64,000 bases of DNA from Robertmurraya dakarensis (GCF_900156875.1 NZ_LT707408.1:1439395-1503394), one strand, 5' to 3'. Shown: positions 1 to 10,121, counted from the first letter of the stretch. Translations and numbers: made by a program. Notes: generated by a model not told the origin, from the sequence alone.

Positions 1-1140
1 CACACTGGACGCTGGCCGCATGAAGAAGTTAGTTTTAAAGGAAAAAGGGTTGGTGTTATCGGAACTGGATCGAGTGGGATTCAGGCAATTCCTGTCATCG
101 CGGAGGAAGCCGAACATCTCACTGTGTTTCAAAGGACGCCACAGTATAGCATTCCCGCTAGAAACGAAGCATTGGATCCTGAATATGTGAAGCAGATTAG
201 AGCAAATTACAGCGAAATTAGGAAGAAAATGCGAGAATCTGCACATGGTGTTCCATTCGGTCCGAGAGAACGTTCTGCTTTAGATGATCCTCCTGAAGTG
301 CGTCAAAAGCTTTTCGAAGAAGCCTGGGAGAAAGGCGGACTGTTTTCACTAAGCTACAACTACAATGACCTAGGGCTTAATGAGGAAGCTAATAAAACGG
401 CGGCTGATTTTGTTCGTTCTAAAATACGCGAAATTGTTAAAGATCCTGAAACGGCAGATAAGCTGATGCCAACTTATTATATTGGTACAAAGCGTCAGAT
501 TATTGATACAAACTATTATGAAACTTATAACAGGGACAATGTTTCGTTAATTGACATCAAGAAGGCCCCTATCGAGGAGATTACAGCAAAAGGGATTCGT
601 ACTGCTGATAAAGAGTATGAATTGGATGCAATTGTTTTCGCGACAGGCTTTGATGCAATGACTGGACCGTTATTTAAAATCGATCTTCGCGGCAGAGGCG
701 GGGTATCGTTGAAAGAAAAATGGGCTGGCGGTGCTAATTTAAGGACTTATCTAGGAATCAGCACAGCTGGATTTCCAAATTTCTTCATGATTACAGGTCC
801 TGAAAGTCCTTCTGTACTGAGCAATATGATGGTTTCGATTGAACAACATGTGGAATGGATTACAGATTGTATTGATTATCTTCATAAAAATAATCAAGCT
901 TCAATCGAAGCAAATCCTGACGCAGAAGCAACTTGGAGCAAACATGTCCGAGATGTAGCTGAGGTAACACTTGCGGTTAAGACCGACTCCTGGTATATGG
1001 GGGCAAATATTGAAGGAAAACCACGAGGCTTTATGGCCTATCTTGGTGGGGTAGGAACATACCGGCAAAAATGTACTGAAGTGCAAGAAAAGGGATATGA
1101 GGGATTCACCTTATTATCGACTTCTAATACTGCGAAGTAA
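1..1140 (+). CDS. Baeyer-Villiger-type flavin monooxygenase (5' end outside window)
   Basis: The window opens inside this gene, so the N-terminal FAD-binding fold is missing and 379 residues are visible; the family is usually 500-600 residues. The first visible residues, HTGRWP, match the end of the Baeyer-Villiger fingerprint F-x-G-x3-H-x3-W-(P/D). The second Rossmann motif, GVIGTGSSGIQ, which binds NADPH, lies at visible residues 18-28, and FATGFDAMTG lies further on. The family inserts an oxygen atom next to a ketone to give an ester or lactone. An alpha/beta hydrolase begins 65 bases downstream and could hydrolyse such a product. The ketone substrate cannot be read from the sequence. Confidence 0.88.
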   Translation, partial: HTGRWPHEEVSFKGKRVGVIGTGSSGIQAIPVIAEEAEHLTVFQRTPQYSIPARNEALDPEYVKQIRANYSEIRKKMRESAHGVPFGPRERSALDDPPEVRQKLFEEAWEKGGLFSLSYNYNDLGLNEEANKTAADFVRSKIREIVKDPETADKLMPTYYIGTKRQIIDTNYYETYNRDNVSLIDIKKAPIEEITAKGIRTADKEYELDAIVFATGFDAMTGPLFKIDLRGRGGVSLKEKWAGGANLRTYLGISTAGFPNFFMITGPESPSVLSNMMVSIEQHVEWITDCIDYLHKNNQASIEANPDAEATWSKHVRDVAEVTLAVKTDSWYMGANIEGKPRGFMAYLGGVGTYRQKCTEVQEKGYEGFTLLSTSNTAK

Positions 1141-1205
1141 TTTAATAGAATTAGATAATTTATCGTTTGCATAATTATTAAATAGAACTAGGAGGAATGA
1201 ATACT

Positions 1206-2135
1206 ATGGCTCTTGATCCACAAGTAAAATTTCTATTAGAACAAATGGAGGCAGCAGGTGCCCCTCCAATGAATACGCTTACTCCTGAAGAAGCTAGACA
1301 AGGAACCGACTTAAGGGCTTTGGCAGGGGAGCCTGAGGAAGTAGGAAAAGTAGAAAATAGAACAATACCGGGACCAGGTGGTGAGATCCCAGTCCGTATT
1401 TACACACCACAAGGGCAGGGGCCTCATCCCGTGCTGATCTATTATCATGGAGGCGGATGGGTAATTGGTGATCTTGATACAGTTGATGTCACTTGCAGAC
1501 TATTAACTAATAAAGCTAGCTGCGTGGTTGTTTCTGTTGATTATCGTCTAGCTCCTGAACATAAGTATCCGGCGGCAGCTGAAGATTCTTATGCTGCTGC
1601 AAAGTGGGTGGCAGAAAATGCAGCCTCAATCGGGGTTGATCCAAATCGCATAGCAGTTGGCGGTGACAGTGCCGGCGGTAATCTAGCGGCTGTCGTGGCT
1701 TTAATGGCTAGGGATTCAGGAGGGCCATCAATATGTTATCAGATGTTAATTTATCCTGTTACCAACCATTCTTATGAAACAGCATCTTACCGGGATAATG
1801 CAGAGGGGTATTTCTTAACAAAAGATAGTATGGTTTGGTTCTGGAATCATTATTTGCGAGAAGAAGCAGATGGGAAAAACCCATATGCATCTCCATTACT
1901 TGCGGAGGACTTAAGCGGCTTGCCTCCAGCTCTTGTTCTGACAGCGGAATTTGATCCGCTTCGTGACGAAGGTGAAGCATATGCAGCTCGTCTGAAAGAA
2001 GCTGGGGTGGAAGTAGAATCTACACGTTATAATGGAATGATCCATGGATTTTTCTGGATGCCAGGTGTGTTAGATCAAGGTAAAAAAGGAATTGAACAGG
2101 CGGCAAATGCGTTAAGAAATGCTTTCTCAAAATAA
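1206..2135 (+). CDS. Alpha/beta hydrolase, hormone-sensitive-lipase-type esterase
   Basis: Predicted 309-residue cytoplasmic carboxylesterase. The oxyanion motif HGGGW is near residue 82, the nucleophile elbow GDSAGGN near 154, and the Asp (FDPLRDEG) and His (MIHGFF) of the triad near 248 and 279; this is the HSL (type IV) esterase pattern. An upstream ATG at 1197 is only one base after the AGGAGG at 1190-1195, so the ATG at 1206 (MALDPQVKF, spacing 10) is chosen. It follows the monooxygenase closely, and together they could turn a ketone into an ester and then into an acid and an alcohol. That pathway role is inference. Confidence 0.9.
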   Translation: MALDPQVKFLLEQMEAAGAPPMNTLTPEEARQGTDLRALAGEPEEVGKVENRTIPGPGGEIPVRIYTPQGQGPHPVLIYYHGGGWVIGDLDTVDVTCRLLTNKASCVVVSVDYRLAPEHKYPAAAEDSYAAAKWVAENAASIGVDPNRIAVGGDSAGGNLAAVVALMARDSGGPSICYQMLIYPVTNHSYETASYRDNAEGYFLTKDSMVWFWNHYLREEADGKNPYASPLLAEDLSGLPPALVLTAEFDPLRDEGEAYAARLKEAGVEVESTRYNGMIHGFFWMPGVLDQGKKGIEQAANALRNAFSK

Positions 2136-2149
2136 ATGAAAGAAACAAG

Positions 2150-2187
2150 AAGAACCTTCTACAAAATCATGTAGGAGGTCTTTTTCT
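2150..2187 (+). terminator. Rho-independent terminator
   Basis: An imperfect stem (AGAACCTTCTAC against GTAGGAGGTCT) with an 8-base loop is followed by TTTTT just after the hydrolase stop. It closes the monooxygenase-hydrolase unit. Confidence 0.75.
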
Positions 2188-2271
2188 GTGGTTTAACCTA
2201 GCACTCCTGCTTAAATATCCGCGTACAATAGATTACAAGAATGGACAAACTTAAATAAAGTGAGGATTAAC

Positions 2272-3015
2272 ATGTTTTACCGAAGAGAAACTTTTCAAAT
2301 TCATCCAAAAAACATGAATGAGCATATTAAATTCTTTGATGAGAATATTCTTCCGGTACAGATAAAAAGCGGGGCAAAGCTAGTAGGAAGCTGGGTTACA
2401 GATGATCGATCTGAACATGCTGTTTTCTGGGAATATCCAAGCGAAGAGGAGTATATAAAAATAGATAAACGAGTAAAAAATGATCCGATGTTTTTACAAA
2501 AGTATGAAGGATTATACTCAGACTATCGGCAGGAATTTTTAACTCAAACAGGAAAGTACGATACCCCACTGCAGAATGTGACAGTCAGCGGCTATATTAC
2601 AAATGAAAAGAATGAAACTCTGCTGGTTAAAACCTCTTGGAGGTCTGACACTTATGAATTGCCCGGGGGAGGAGTGGATTTTGGGGAAACATTAGATATG
2701 GCTTTGTGCAGGGAGATTCTTGAAGAAACAGGAATAGAAACTGAGCTATCCGGTGTAACCGGAGTCTACTCAAATGGAAACACAATCTGTGTTGTATTTA
2801 GAGGTAAGTGCATTGGCGGAGCACTCCAGCTTTCAGATGAAACAAAGGAAGTTATGTTCGTCAAATTAACAAAGTCAAATGTTTCAAACTATATAAAACG
2901 AGGCAAATTTGTTCAAAGAATCACAGATGCCATGAAAGGACGATGTGTACCACATGAGGCCTTTAAAGTCCGCCCGTACGAACTTATAAAAAGGATAGAA
3001 GAGAGTGCTGACTAG
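2272..3015 (+). CDS. NIPSNAP-like domain fused to a Nudix hydrolase domain
   Basis: A 247-residue protein in two parts. Residues 1 to about 95 (MFYRRETFQIHP..., rich in Phe, Tyr and Trp) resemble a NIPSNAP/dimeric alpha-beta-barrel domain. Residues about 100-235 are a Nudix domain with a complete Nudix box, G-x5-E-x7-REILEETG, around residues 134-156, which binds the metal and hydrolyses a nucleoside-diphosphate-linked substrate. The GTG at 2260 is part of the ribosome binding site (GTGAGG), so the ATG at 2272 is the start. It stands alone between a terminator and the next promoter region. The Nudix substrate is unknown and the role of the N-terminal domain is not clear. Confidence 0.82.
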   Translation: MFYRRETFQIHPKNMNEHIKFFDENILPVQIKSGAKLVGSWVTDDRSEHAVFWEYPSEEEYIKIDKRVKNDPMFLQKYEGLYSDYRQEFLTQTGKYDTPLQNVTVSGYITNEKNETLLVKTSWRSDTYELPGGGVDFGETLDMALCREILEETGIETELSGVTGVYSNGNTICVVFRGKCIGGALQLSDETKEVMFVKLTKSNVSNYIKRGKFVQRITDAMKGRCVPHEAFKVRPYELIKRIEESAD

Positions 3016-3092
3016 TAAATAACTTCTCCCTTTATTCTTCTTTTAGTTTATACTCTAATTAAGATACGCAACAAGAGTAAAGGGGATAACTT

Positions 3093-4055
3093 ATGAAAAT
3101 ATTATTTATGTTAAGAGATGCTTTTTATGACGCAAATCCAAAGCTCATTCATGATGCAAAATTATTAGGAGCGCAGGTAAAGTTCCTATACACTGACCAT
3201 GGTATCGATAAGAAAGAGCTGATAGAGCAAGTAAAGGATGTAGACATTATTGTTGTAGCAGTGGTAAAAATTGATCAAGAGGTTATAGATGCTGCACCAC
3301 AATTAAAGTACATTATTAAATATGGAGCAGGCTACGATAATATAGATGTAGAGTATGCCTTCCAAAAGGGAATACCTGTCACAAATGCACCAGGCCAAAA
3401 CGCAGAATCAGTTGCTGACCATGCTTTCGGGTTAATGTTAACTGCAGCAAGAAAAATTCCTCAAAAGCACCAAGAAATTAAAGCGGACCATTGGGAATTA
3501 TCTATGGGGAATGAAATCTATCGAAAACGACTGGGGATTATTGGATTCGGCTCTATTGGTCAAGCCATTGCCAGACGTGCAGCGGGATTTAATATGGAAA
3601 CGATTTGCTATGGAAATTATAAGGACTTTGATGCTGCTGCGAAATGGAATGTGAGTTTTGTAGATTTAAATGAGCTTTTTTCTTCCTCAGATTTTATTAT
3701 CATCAGTACATCTCTATCTGAAAACAACCGAAAAATGGTAAATAAAGAAACTCTCTCATTAATGAAGCCCACAGCTTTTATCATTAATATTTCACGAGGC
3801 GGACTGATTGATGAGGGTGATTTAGTGCATGCTCTGAAGGAGAATAAGATAAGAGGAGCTGCATTAGACGTATTTGAGAAAGAACCTCCAACAGGGGAGT
3901 TAGCAAAGCTGCCTAATGTCATAGCAACTCCACATATTGGCGGAGCAACCTTTGAAGCGATCGAAAGAATTGGAGATATTACGATTACTAATATTAAGAA
4001 ATTTATGGATCATAAAGAATTGAAGCATGTTATTGCACCAAAAACGAAAATTTAA
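3093..4055 (+). CDS. D-isomer-specific 2-hydroxyacid dehydrogenase
   Basis: A 320-residue NAD-dependent dehydrogenase of the phosphoglycerate/glycerate dehydrogenase superfamily. The NAD-binding motif GFGSIG is near residue 151. The catalytic triad is visible as Arg in INISRGG (about 235), Glu in DVFEKEPP (about 263) and His in TPHIGGAT (about 281). It lacks the C-terminal ACT domain of SerA, so it is more likely a hydroxypyruvate/glyoxylate-type reductase or a dehydrogenase of another 2-hydroxy acid. It starts at ATG after AAAGGGG and is followed by a hairpin terminator. The exact substrate is not readable. Confidence 0.88.
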   Translation: MKILFMLRDAFYDANPKLIHDAKLLGAQVKFLYTDHGIDKKELIEQVKDVDIIVVAVVKIDQEVIDAAPQLKYIIKYGAGYDNIDVEYAFQKGIPVTNAPGQNAESVADHAFGLMLTAARKIPQKHQEIKADHWELSMGNEIYRKRLGIIGFGSIGQAIARRAAGFNMETICYGNYKDFDAAAKWNVSFVDLNELFSSSDFIIISTSLSENNRKMVNKETLSLMKPTAFIINISRGGLIDEGDLVHALKENKIRGAALDVFEKEPPTGELAKLPNVIATPHIGGATFEAIERIGDITITNIKKFMDHKELKHVIAPKTKI

Positions 4056-4071
4056 AAGCTGATAACTAGCC

Positions 4072-4104
4072 AACGCACAGCAGAGTTATGACTGTGCGTT
4101 TTTG
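4072..4104 (+). terminator. Terminator between the dehydrogenase and the convergent regulator
   Basis: AACGCACAG at 4072-4080 pairs with CTGTGCGTT at 4092-4100, followed by a T run. It overlaps the last codons of the convergent LysR gene. Confidence 0.8.
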
Positions 4105-4988
4105 TTTGGCCATTTATGATTCAAAGCTTGGATGAAGGTTTTGACCATCTTTTTTTCCTCCATAATGGGGGAATAGACATAGGAAAGGGTTCTAGTAAAG
4201 GATTGGTTTTTTATTTTGATGATAGAGAGGTTCGAGTGCTTAATATCCCTCTCGATCACACTTTGAGAAAGAAGTGAAAGACCCATGCCGTTTATTACAG
4301 TTTCCTTAATACCCTGGTTACTGCTAATGGTAAGGATCGATTTAATCTTCAATCCATTTGAACGAACGACATGATTAAAATACTCCCTTGTACCCGAACC
4401 TACTTCTCTTGTTACCCATGATTGATTCTGCAGGTCTTCAATAGGCACTTCACCCTTCTTAGCAAGGATACTGTCATTAGCACCGACGATAAATAACTCA
4501 TCCTGCATAAAGGGATGAACAGACAGTTCTTTTTCGTTTGTCTGCCCTTCAATAAGTCCTATATCTACTTGATAGAGTCGGACAGATTCAACGATTTCTT
4601 CCGTATTTCCAATGATGACCTGCAATTCTATTTCTGGAAATTCTTTTTGGAGGTCATGTAATAAGGTAGGCAGTATATATTCACCGATTGTAAAACTGGC
4701 CCCAATTTTTAACTGTCCCCTTATGGAGTTGTGATGTTCTAAAATATCTAGTTTCGTTTGTTCATATATCGTGATCATTTGTTTAGCACGATCATATAAA
4801 ATTTCACCAGTTGGGGTGATTTTTAAATATTTAGGTGATCTCTTGAATAATTTCGTTTGAAATTCCTTTTCCAAGTTTTTTATATGAAGACTGACACTTG
4901 GTTGAGACATAAGGAGCTTTTCTGCTGTTTTTGTGAAATTTTTTACCTCAGCAAGAGTGACAAATGTTATCAATTCTTCATAATACAA
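4086..4988 (-). CDS. cysL: LysR-family transcriptional regulator, CysL-like
   Basis: A 300-residue LysR protein: an N-terminal winged helix-turn-helix (residues about 1-60, with AEVKNFTKTAEKL and SQPSVSLHIKNLEKEF) and a C-terminal periplasmic-binding-like effector domain. It starts at TTG after AGGAGG. It is transcribed away from cysJ-cysI with 231 bases between the start codons, the classic arrangement of a LysR activator and its target. In B. subtilis CysL activates cysJI, and the sequence here reads like that protein. Assignment rests on similarity and context; the effector is unproven. Confidence 0.8.
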   Translation of the reverse strand: MYYEELITFVTLAEVKNFTKTAEKLLMSQPSVSLHIKNLEKEFQTKLFKRSPKYLKITPTGEILYDRAKQMITIYEQTKLDILEHHNSIRGQLKIGASFTIGEYILPTLLHDLQKEFPEIELQVIIGNTEEIVESVRLYQVDIGLIEGQTNEKELSVHPFMQDELFIVGANDSILAKKGEVPIEDLQNQSWVTREVGSGTREYFNHVVRSNGLKIKSILTISSNQGIKETVINGMGLSLLSQSVIERDIKHSNLSIIKIKNQSFTRTLSYVYSPIMEEKKMVKTFIQALNHKWPNKNAQS

Positions 4989-5019
4989 TGAAACCCCTCC
5001 TTATATTAGTAATATTAAT

Positions 5020-5032
5020 AGTAATGATTACT
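5020..5032. promoter_or_regulatory. Palindrome in the cysL-cysJ intergenic region
   Basis: AGTAATGATTACT is a perfect 6+1+6 inverted repeat 31 bases upstream of the cysL start, in AT-rich DNA between two divergent genes. Position and form suit a LysR-type binding half-site cluster, but the CysL recognition sequence was not verified. Confidence 0.4.
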
Positions 5033-5219
5033 TATAATTATTTTACTAATTGTTTAACTTTCGGTAAAGTTCTAATATAGAAACATTTAATCCCGACTTA
5101 ATTTATAGGGAAAGTCAAAATGTGATTACAATTCATATGTTATAAGTCTATAATGGTATTATTAATACTTTTAATTAGACTGTATGAAAAATATACAATG
5201 TGTTTGTGAGGTGGAGATA

Positions 5220-7055
5220 ATGCAACTACAGGTATTGAACAGTCCGTTTAATCAGGAGCAGGCTGAACTTCTTAATCGCCTACTGCCTACTTTAACTGAA
5301 TCACAAAAAGTTTGGCTTAGTGGTTACCTAGCAGCAGCTACTTATTCTGTGAACAGCGTTGTCGGAACTCCAGGAGCTGCACCAGTAGAGCTTCCAGGAC
5401 AAAACAACGCCCAGCCGGTCTCTAAGGAAGTAACGATTCTTTTTGGATCGCAAACGGGCAATGCCCAGGGACTTGCGAAAAAGTCGGCTAAAGCACTTGA
5501 GGGAAAAGGGTTTAATGTAACCGTTTCTGCGATGAGTGATTTTAAGCCAAATCAATTAAAGAAACTTAAAAATTTATTGATTATTGTCAGCACACATGGT
5601 GAGGGAGAGCCGCCAGATAATGCTCTTTCATTTCATGAATTTCTGCATGGAAAACGAGCGCCAAAGCTTGATGATCTCCAATTTTCGGTGCTATCCCTTG
5701 GGGACAGTTCCTATGAGTACTTCTGTCAAACAGGAAAAGATTTTGACAAGAAATTAGAGGAGCTTGGAGGTACACGCTTATATCCTCGCTTTGATTGCGA
5801 TCTGGACTTTGAAGAACCAGCATCAGAATGGATTGAGGGTGTTATTGGCAGTTTAAATACGGCGCAAGGTGACAGTTCAGCTTTTGAAGCTGTTGCTGCG
5901 TCAGTAGCCGCACCAACTGCTGAATCTGTCTATACAAGAACAAATCCTTTCAAAGCAGAAGTTTTAGAATCACTAAACTTAAATGGACGTGGTTCTAATA
6001 AAGAAACCCGTCATTTGGAGATATCACTAGAGGGTTCTGGAATCACATACCAACCGGGTGACAGCCTGGGAGTTTATCCTGAAAATGATCCAGAATTAGT
6101 TGAATTGCTTCTTGCAGAATTGAAATGGGAATCCAATCAAACAGTGACCATTAATAAGCAAGGAGACGTCAGATCGCTGAAAGAGGCGCTTACCTCGCAG
6201 TATGAAATTACCGTTCTGACAAAGCCGTTGCTGCAAAAAGTTGCGGAGTTATCTGGAAATGAAGAATTAAAAGAACTTCTTGCACCAGGGAACGAAGAAA
6301 AAGCTAAGGCCTATATAGAAGGACGAGATCTAGTTGATTTAGTTCGAGATTTTGGTCCATGGGGTGAAAACGCACAAGAGTTTGTTTCGATTCTACGAAA
6401 AATACCAGCGCGACTTTATTCTATCGCCAGCAGTTTATCAGCTAATCCAGATGAAGTGCATTTGACAATCGGTGCAGTACGATATGAATCACACGGACGT
6501 GAAAGAAAAGGTGTCTGCTCGACTTTATGTGCTGAACGTCTGCAGCCAGGAGATACTCTTCCTGTATTCGTGCAGCATAACGAGAATTTTAAGCTGCCAG
6601 AAAATCCCGATACACCGATCATTATGGTAGGACCTGGAACAGGTGTGGCACCATTCCGATCTTTCATGCAGGAACGTGAGGAAACTGGGGCTGAAGGGAA
6701 GTCATGGATGTTCTTTGGCGACCAGCATTTTGTAACAGACTTCCTTTACCAAACAGAATGGCAAAAATGGTTAAAGGATGGCGTACTTACAAGAATGGAT
6801 GTTGCGTTCTCTCGTGATACTAACGAAAAAGTCTACGTACAGCATCGTATGCTTGAACAAAGCAAGGACCTGTTTGAGTGGCTTGAAGAAGGTGCAGTTT
6901 TCTACATCTGTGGAGATGAGAAAAATATGGCACATGATGTTCATCAAACCCTTCTAGAGATTATTGAAAAAGAAGGAAATATGACACGTGAACAAGCGGA
7001 AGAATATCTTGCAAACATGCAGCAGCAAAGACGTTATCAACGTGATGTATATTGA
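5220..7055 (+). CDS. cysJ: Sulfite reductase flavoprotein subunit (NADPH)
   Basis: The 611-residue flavoprotein subunit that passes electrons from NADPH through FAD and FMN to CysI for sulfite reduction. An N-terminal flavodoxin domain begins with ILFGSQTGNAQGLA (residues about 72-85). The FAD domain carries RLYSIASS (near 398) and GVCSTLCAE. The NADPH domain carries GPGTGVAPFRSF (near 470), and the protein ends in YQRDVY. An upstream ATG at 5184 has no ribosome binding site; the ATG at 5220 follows GAGGTGGAG and gives the usual MQLQVLNSPF N-terminus. It is followed 27 bases later by cysI. Confidence 0.96.
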   Translation: MQLQVLNSPFNQEQAELLNRLLPTLTESQKVWLSGYLAAATYSVNSVVGTPGAAPVELPGQNNAQPVSKEVTILFGSQTGNAQGLAKKSAKALEGKGFNVTVSAMSDFKPNQLKKLKNLLIIVSTHGEGEPPDNALSFHEFLHGKRAPKLDDLQFSVLSLGDSSYEYFCQTGKDFDKKLEELGGTRLYPRFDCDLDFEEPASEWIEGVIGSLNTAQGDSSAFEAVAASVAAPTAESVYTRTNPFKAEVLESLNLNGRGSNKETRHLEISLEGSGITYQPGDSLGVYPENDPELVELLLAELKWESNQTVTINKQGDVRSLKEALTSQYEITVLTKPLLQKVAELSGNEELKELLAPGNEEKAKAYIEGRDLVDLVRDFGPWGENAQEFVSILRKIPARLYSIASSLSANPDEVHLTIGAVRYESHGRERKGVCSTLCAERLQPGDTLPVFVQHNENFKLPENPDTPIIMVGPGTGVAPFRSFMQEREETGAEGKSWMFFGDQHFVTDFLYQTEWQKWLKDGVLTRMDVAFSRDTNEKVYVQHRMLEQSKDLFEWLEEGAVFYICGDEKNMAHDVHQTLLEIIEKEGNMTREQAEEYLANMQQQRRYQRDVY

Positions 7056-7082
7056 TTTGGACTGAAAGGAGCATTTTCATAA

Positions 7083-8801
7083 ATGGTTAAGACTAGTTTA
7101 AAAGCACCAGGCGGCCCGCCGAGTGATGTTGAGCGCATCAAAGATGAAAGTAACTATTTACGTGGTACGTTGAAGGAAGTAATGTTAGATCGTCTTAGCG
7201 CTGGTATACCAGACGATGACAATCGGTTAATGAAACATCATGGGAGTTACTTGCAGGACGATCGCGACCTTCGTAATGAACGCCAAAAGCAAAAATTGGA
7301 ACCGGCTTATCAGTTCATGCTTCGTGTTCGTTTGCCAGGTGGCGTAGCAACACCGGAACAATGGCTTGTGATGGATCAGTTAGCTGAAGAGAATGGCAAC
7401 GGAACGTTAAAGATTACAACACGCCAGACATTTCAAATGCATGGTATTCTAAAATGGAATATGAAAAATACAATTCAGCGAATCCATGCAACTCTTATGG
7501 ATACGATTGCAGCCTGTGGGGATGTCAATCGTAATGTTCTTTGTACACCGAATCCATATCAATCGGAAGTCCATAGTGAAGTATATGAGTGGTCGAAAAG
7601 ATTAAGTGATGATTTATTGCCAAGAACTAGAGCTTATCATGAAGTATGGCTTGATGAGGAAAAGGTAGCGGGAACCCCTGATGTTGAAGAGGTTGAACCG
7701 ATGTATGGACCGCTGTATTTACCGAGAAAGTTCAAGATTGGTATTGCTGTTCCACCAACGAATGATATCGATGTTTTTGCAAATGATCTTGGGTTTATTG
7801 CAATTATTGAAGATGAAAAAGTAATCGGTTTTAATGTTGCAATAGGAGGCGGCATGGGAAGTTCTCATGGTGATAAGACTACTTATCCGCAGCTTGCTAA
7901 GGTTATTGGCTTCTGTAAACCGGAGCAACTTTACGAGGTAGCAGAAAAAACCATTACCATTCAGCGTGACTATGGTAACCGTTCAGAGAGAAAAAATGCC
8001 CGCTTTAAATATACGGTTGATCGCCTTGGTCTAGAAAATGTGAAGGAAGAGCTAGAAAACCGCCTTGGCTGGAAACTGGATGAAGCAAAGCCATTTCATT
8101 TCGATAGTAATGGAGACCGCTATGGCTGGGTAAAAGGAATAAATGGAAAATGGCATTTTACCCTGTTTATTGAAAACGGACGTGTTGCCGATTTTAAAGA
8201 TTATAAGCTGAAGACTGGATTACGTGAAATTGCAAAAGTTCATACTGGAGAAATCCGTTTGACTACAAACCAGAATGTGATTATTGCGAATGTTTCAAGC
8301 CAGAAAAAGAAAAAAATTAATGAATTGATCGAAAAATATGGTTTAACGGATGGAAAACATCATTCAGCATTGCGCCGCAGTTCCATGGCGTGCGTGGCTC
8401 TTCCAACATGCGGATTGGCTATGGCAGAAGCAGAACGCTATTTGCCTAAATTAATCGATAAGGTTGAAGAGATTATAGATGAGAACGGTCTGCGAGACGA
8501 GGAGATTACGATCAGAATGACAGGTTGTCCAAATGGCTGTGCCCGCCCAGGACTTGGCGAAATCGCCTTTATGGGTAAAGCAGTGGGGAAATACAATATG
8601 TATCTTGGAGCTGCTTTTGATGGAAGCCGTCTAAATAAAATGTATCGTGAAAATATCGGTGAAGAAGAAATCTTAAGTGAATTACGTATGCTTTTATCAC
8701 GTTTTGCAAAAGAACGTGAAGAGGGCGAACACTTTGGTGACTTTGTGATCAGAGCAGGAATCATCAAAGCAACAACTGATGGAACAAATTTTCATGATTG
8801 A
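7083..8801 (+). CDS. cysI: Sulfite reductase hemoprotein subunit
   Basis: The 572-residue siroheme and 4Fe-4S subunit that carries out the six-electron reduction of sulfite to sulfide. The cluster cysteines are visible in ACVALPTCG (about residues 435-443) and TGCPNGC (about 479-485), the C-x5-C and C-x3-C pair of the family. Arg/Lys-rich siroheme-contacting segments such as [12 protein letters not shown] are also present. It starts at ATG after AAAGGAG, 27 bases after cysJ, in a two-gene operon. The siroheme is made by enzymes encoded at 24227-26370. Confidence 0.96.
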   Translation: MVKTSLKAPGGPPSDVERIKDESNYLRGTLKEVMLDRLSAGIPDDDNRLMKHHGSYLQDDRDLRNERQKQKLEPAYQFMLRVRLPGGVATPEQWLVMDQLAEENGNGTLKITTRQTFQMHGILKWNMKNTIQRIHATLMDTIAACGDVNRNVLCTPNPYQSEVHSEVYEWSKRLSDDLLPRTRAYHEVWLDEEKVAGTPDVEEVEPMYGPLYLPRKFKIGIAVPPTNDIDVFANDLGFIAIIEDEKVIGFNVAIGGGMGSSHGDKTTYPQLAKVIGFCKPEQLYEVAEKTITIQRDYGNRSERKNARFKYTVDRLGLENVKEELENRLGWKLDEAKPFHFDSNGDRYGWVKGINGKWHFTLFIENGRVADFKDYKLKTGLREIAKVHTGEIRLTTNQNVIIANVSSQKKKKINELIEKYGLTDGKHHSALRRSSMACVALPTCGLAMAEAERYLPKLIDKVEEIIDENGLRDEEITIRMTGCPNGCARPGLGEIAFMGKAVGKYNMYLGAAFDGSRLNKMYRENIGEEEILSELRMLLSRFAKEREEGEHFGDFVIRAGIIKATTDGTNFHD

Positions 8802-8812
8802 TATCGTATTGC

Positions 8813-8844
8813 AAGAGATGGGGAATACTCCCATCTCTTTTTTT
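8813..8844 (+). terminator. Terminator of cysJI
   Basis: AAGAGATGGG (8813-8822) pairs perfectly with CCCATCTCTT (8830-8839), followed by seven Ts. Confidence 0.9.
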
Positions 8845-8941
8845 GGGTGCGAAGATCTGCTAAAGATAAATAGAAAAGAGTGAACGGTAGAAAGAAAAAG
8901 CAGTGAATTTTTAATCTATTCACTACTTTTCTATTAATGTA

Positions 8942-9895
8942 CTATCTTCGAGCTGAAGTTTTAGGAAAGTTCATTTCTTCGGCTATTTCAGGAAAGTCAA
9001 TAAAAGGATTGCGGTTTCCTTGAATAAGAAAAATCGCTTGGTTGCGGTGTTTTTCATAGATTGATACTTGGAATTGTTTATTCCATTTTATTAACAAAGA
9101 AATATCAATTTTTCTATAAAAGGATTTCTTAATAGCTTTTGGATAACGGAGGATAAAATAGAGCATTGCTCGGGCAACAGCCCCTTTTCCGTATTCAGGT
9201 TCAAAATAGCCGTCCATTGAAACACCGCATTGATTCTGAATCTGTTCATTGGGTGATTCTGGCCGGTAAAAAGAAAAATCTTCATATGGGAAATTTGAAC
9301 GTTTTAGATTGCATTCAGGCTGACAGGCGAAGAGATGATGCAAATCACCTTTCATTGGTTCCTTGGCTCCAAACCAGGATTGGGGAACAATATGTTCTGT
9401 ATTAAATTTAAAGGCTGTATCAATATATTTTGTTTTTTCGTTGCGTACTTGCCAGATAGCTTCTCTATTTTCCAGTAGTTTTTTAAATTCATTATGTTTC
9501 TTTTGGATAGTCTTATAATCTTGTTCAATAAGCGCTCCTGGATCATTCTCCTCGCCAGAGTAGATGTTTTTTATAGTGCCATCGGGCTGCATATCAACCC
9601 AAGTGTACAAGTATTGGTCTTTGCTAATAAAATATGGAAGAAGCTGTGTATGTGATTTCCTCACCAAATTATGATAACTCAAAAATACATTTTGATTATT
9701 TTTCTTTTTAGTATAGTAATAGGAGATATCAGTTAAGTCCTGCTCAAAATCATAATAAAGTTTTTGCTTGAATTTTAGATTTTGTTTGTTTTTTTCAATG
9801 ATTGAAAGTGTTTTGGATAAATCCTGCCCAAAAGATTGCCGCAGCTCATTTATTTTAAAAATTAATTGTTTTTCTGCTTGATCGTTATTATTCAT
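8942..9895 (-). CDS. Endonuclease I (EndA/NucM) family nuclease
   Basis: A protein of about 317 residues with an N-terminal charged helical region and a His-Me-finger nuclease core: NTEHIVPQSWF near residue 165, then DLHHLFACQPECN and R-x-N-F-P. This is the His/Asn metal-binding layout of the endonuclease I family. No signal peptide is seen, unlike secreted relatives such as YurI, so it is either cytoplasmic or exported unusually. The start is uncertain: an upstream TTG (9916) and GTG (9904) are in frame, and the ATG at 9895 is used here because no candidate has a clear ribosome binding site. It stands alone. Confidence 0.8.
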   Translation of the reverse strand: MNNNDQAEKQLIFKINELRQSFGQDLSKTLSIIEKNKQNLKFKQKLYYDFEQDLTDISYYYTKKKNNQNVFLSYHNLVRKSHTQLLPYFISKDQYLYTWVDMQPDGTIKNIYSGEENDPGALIEQDYKTIQKKHNEFKKLLENREAIWQVRNEKTKYIDTAFKFNTEHIVPQSWFGAKEPMKGDLHHLFACQPECNLKRSNFPYEDFSFYRPESPNEQIQNQCGVSMDGYFEPEYGKGAVARAMLYFILRYPKAIKKSFYRKIDISLLIKWNKQFQVSIYEKHRNQAIFLIQGNRNPFIDFPEIAEEMNFPKTSARR

Positions 9896-10121
9896 GACTA
9901 CCACGCATGGATGCAATCCTTTCTATAGCCAGCCTATTTGGAGAATTCTACACTCCTTGAGTCTCTATAATTAAACTAACGAACATATAGCAAAAATACA
10001 ATTAATTTTTGAAACACATTCTTAAAATTACAAGCTTAAGAGGAATATTGATTAATAATTCCAGCAGTTAATCTTATGTAAATTGTCATAACTATACCGG
10101 ACTAGTTCATAAGATATACAG

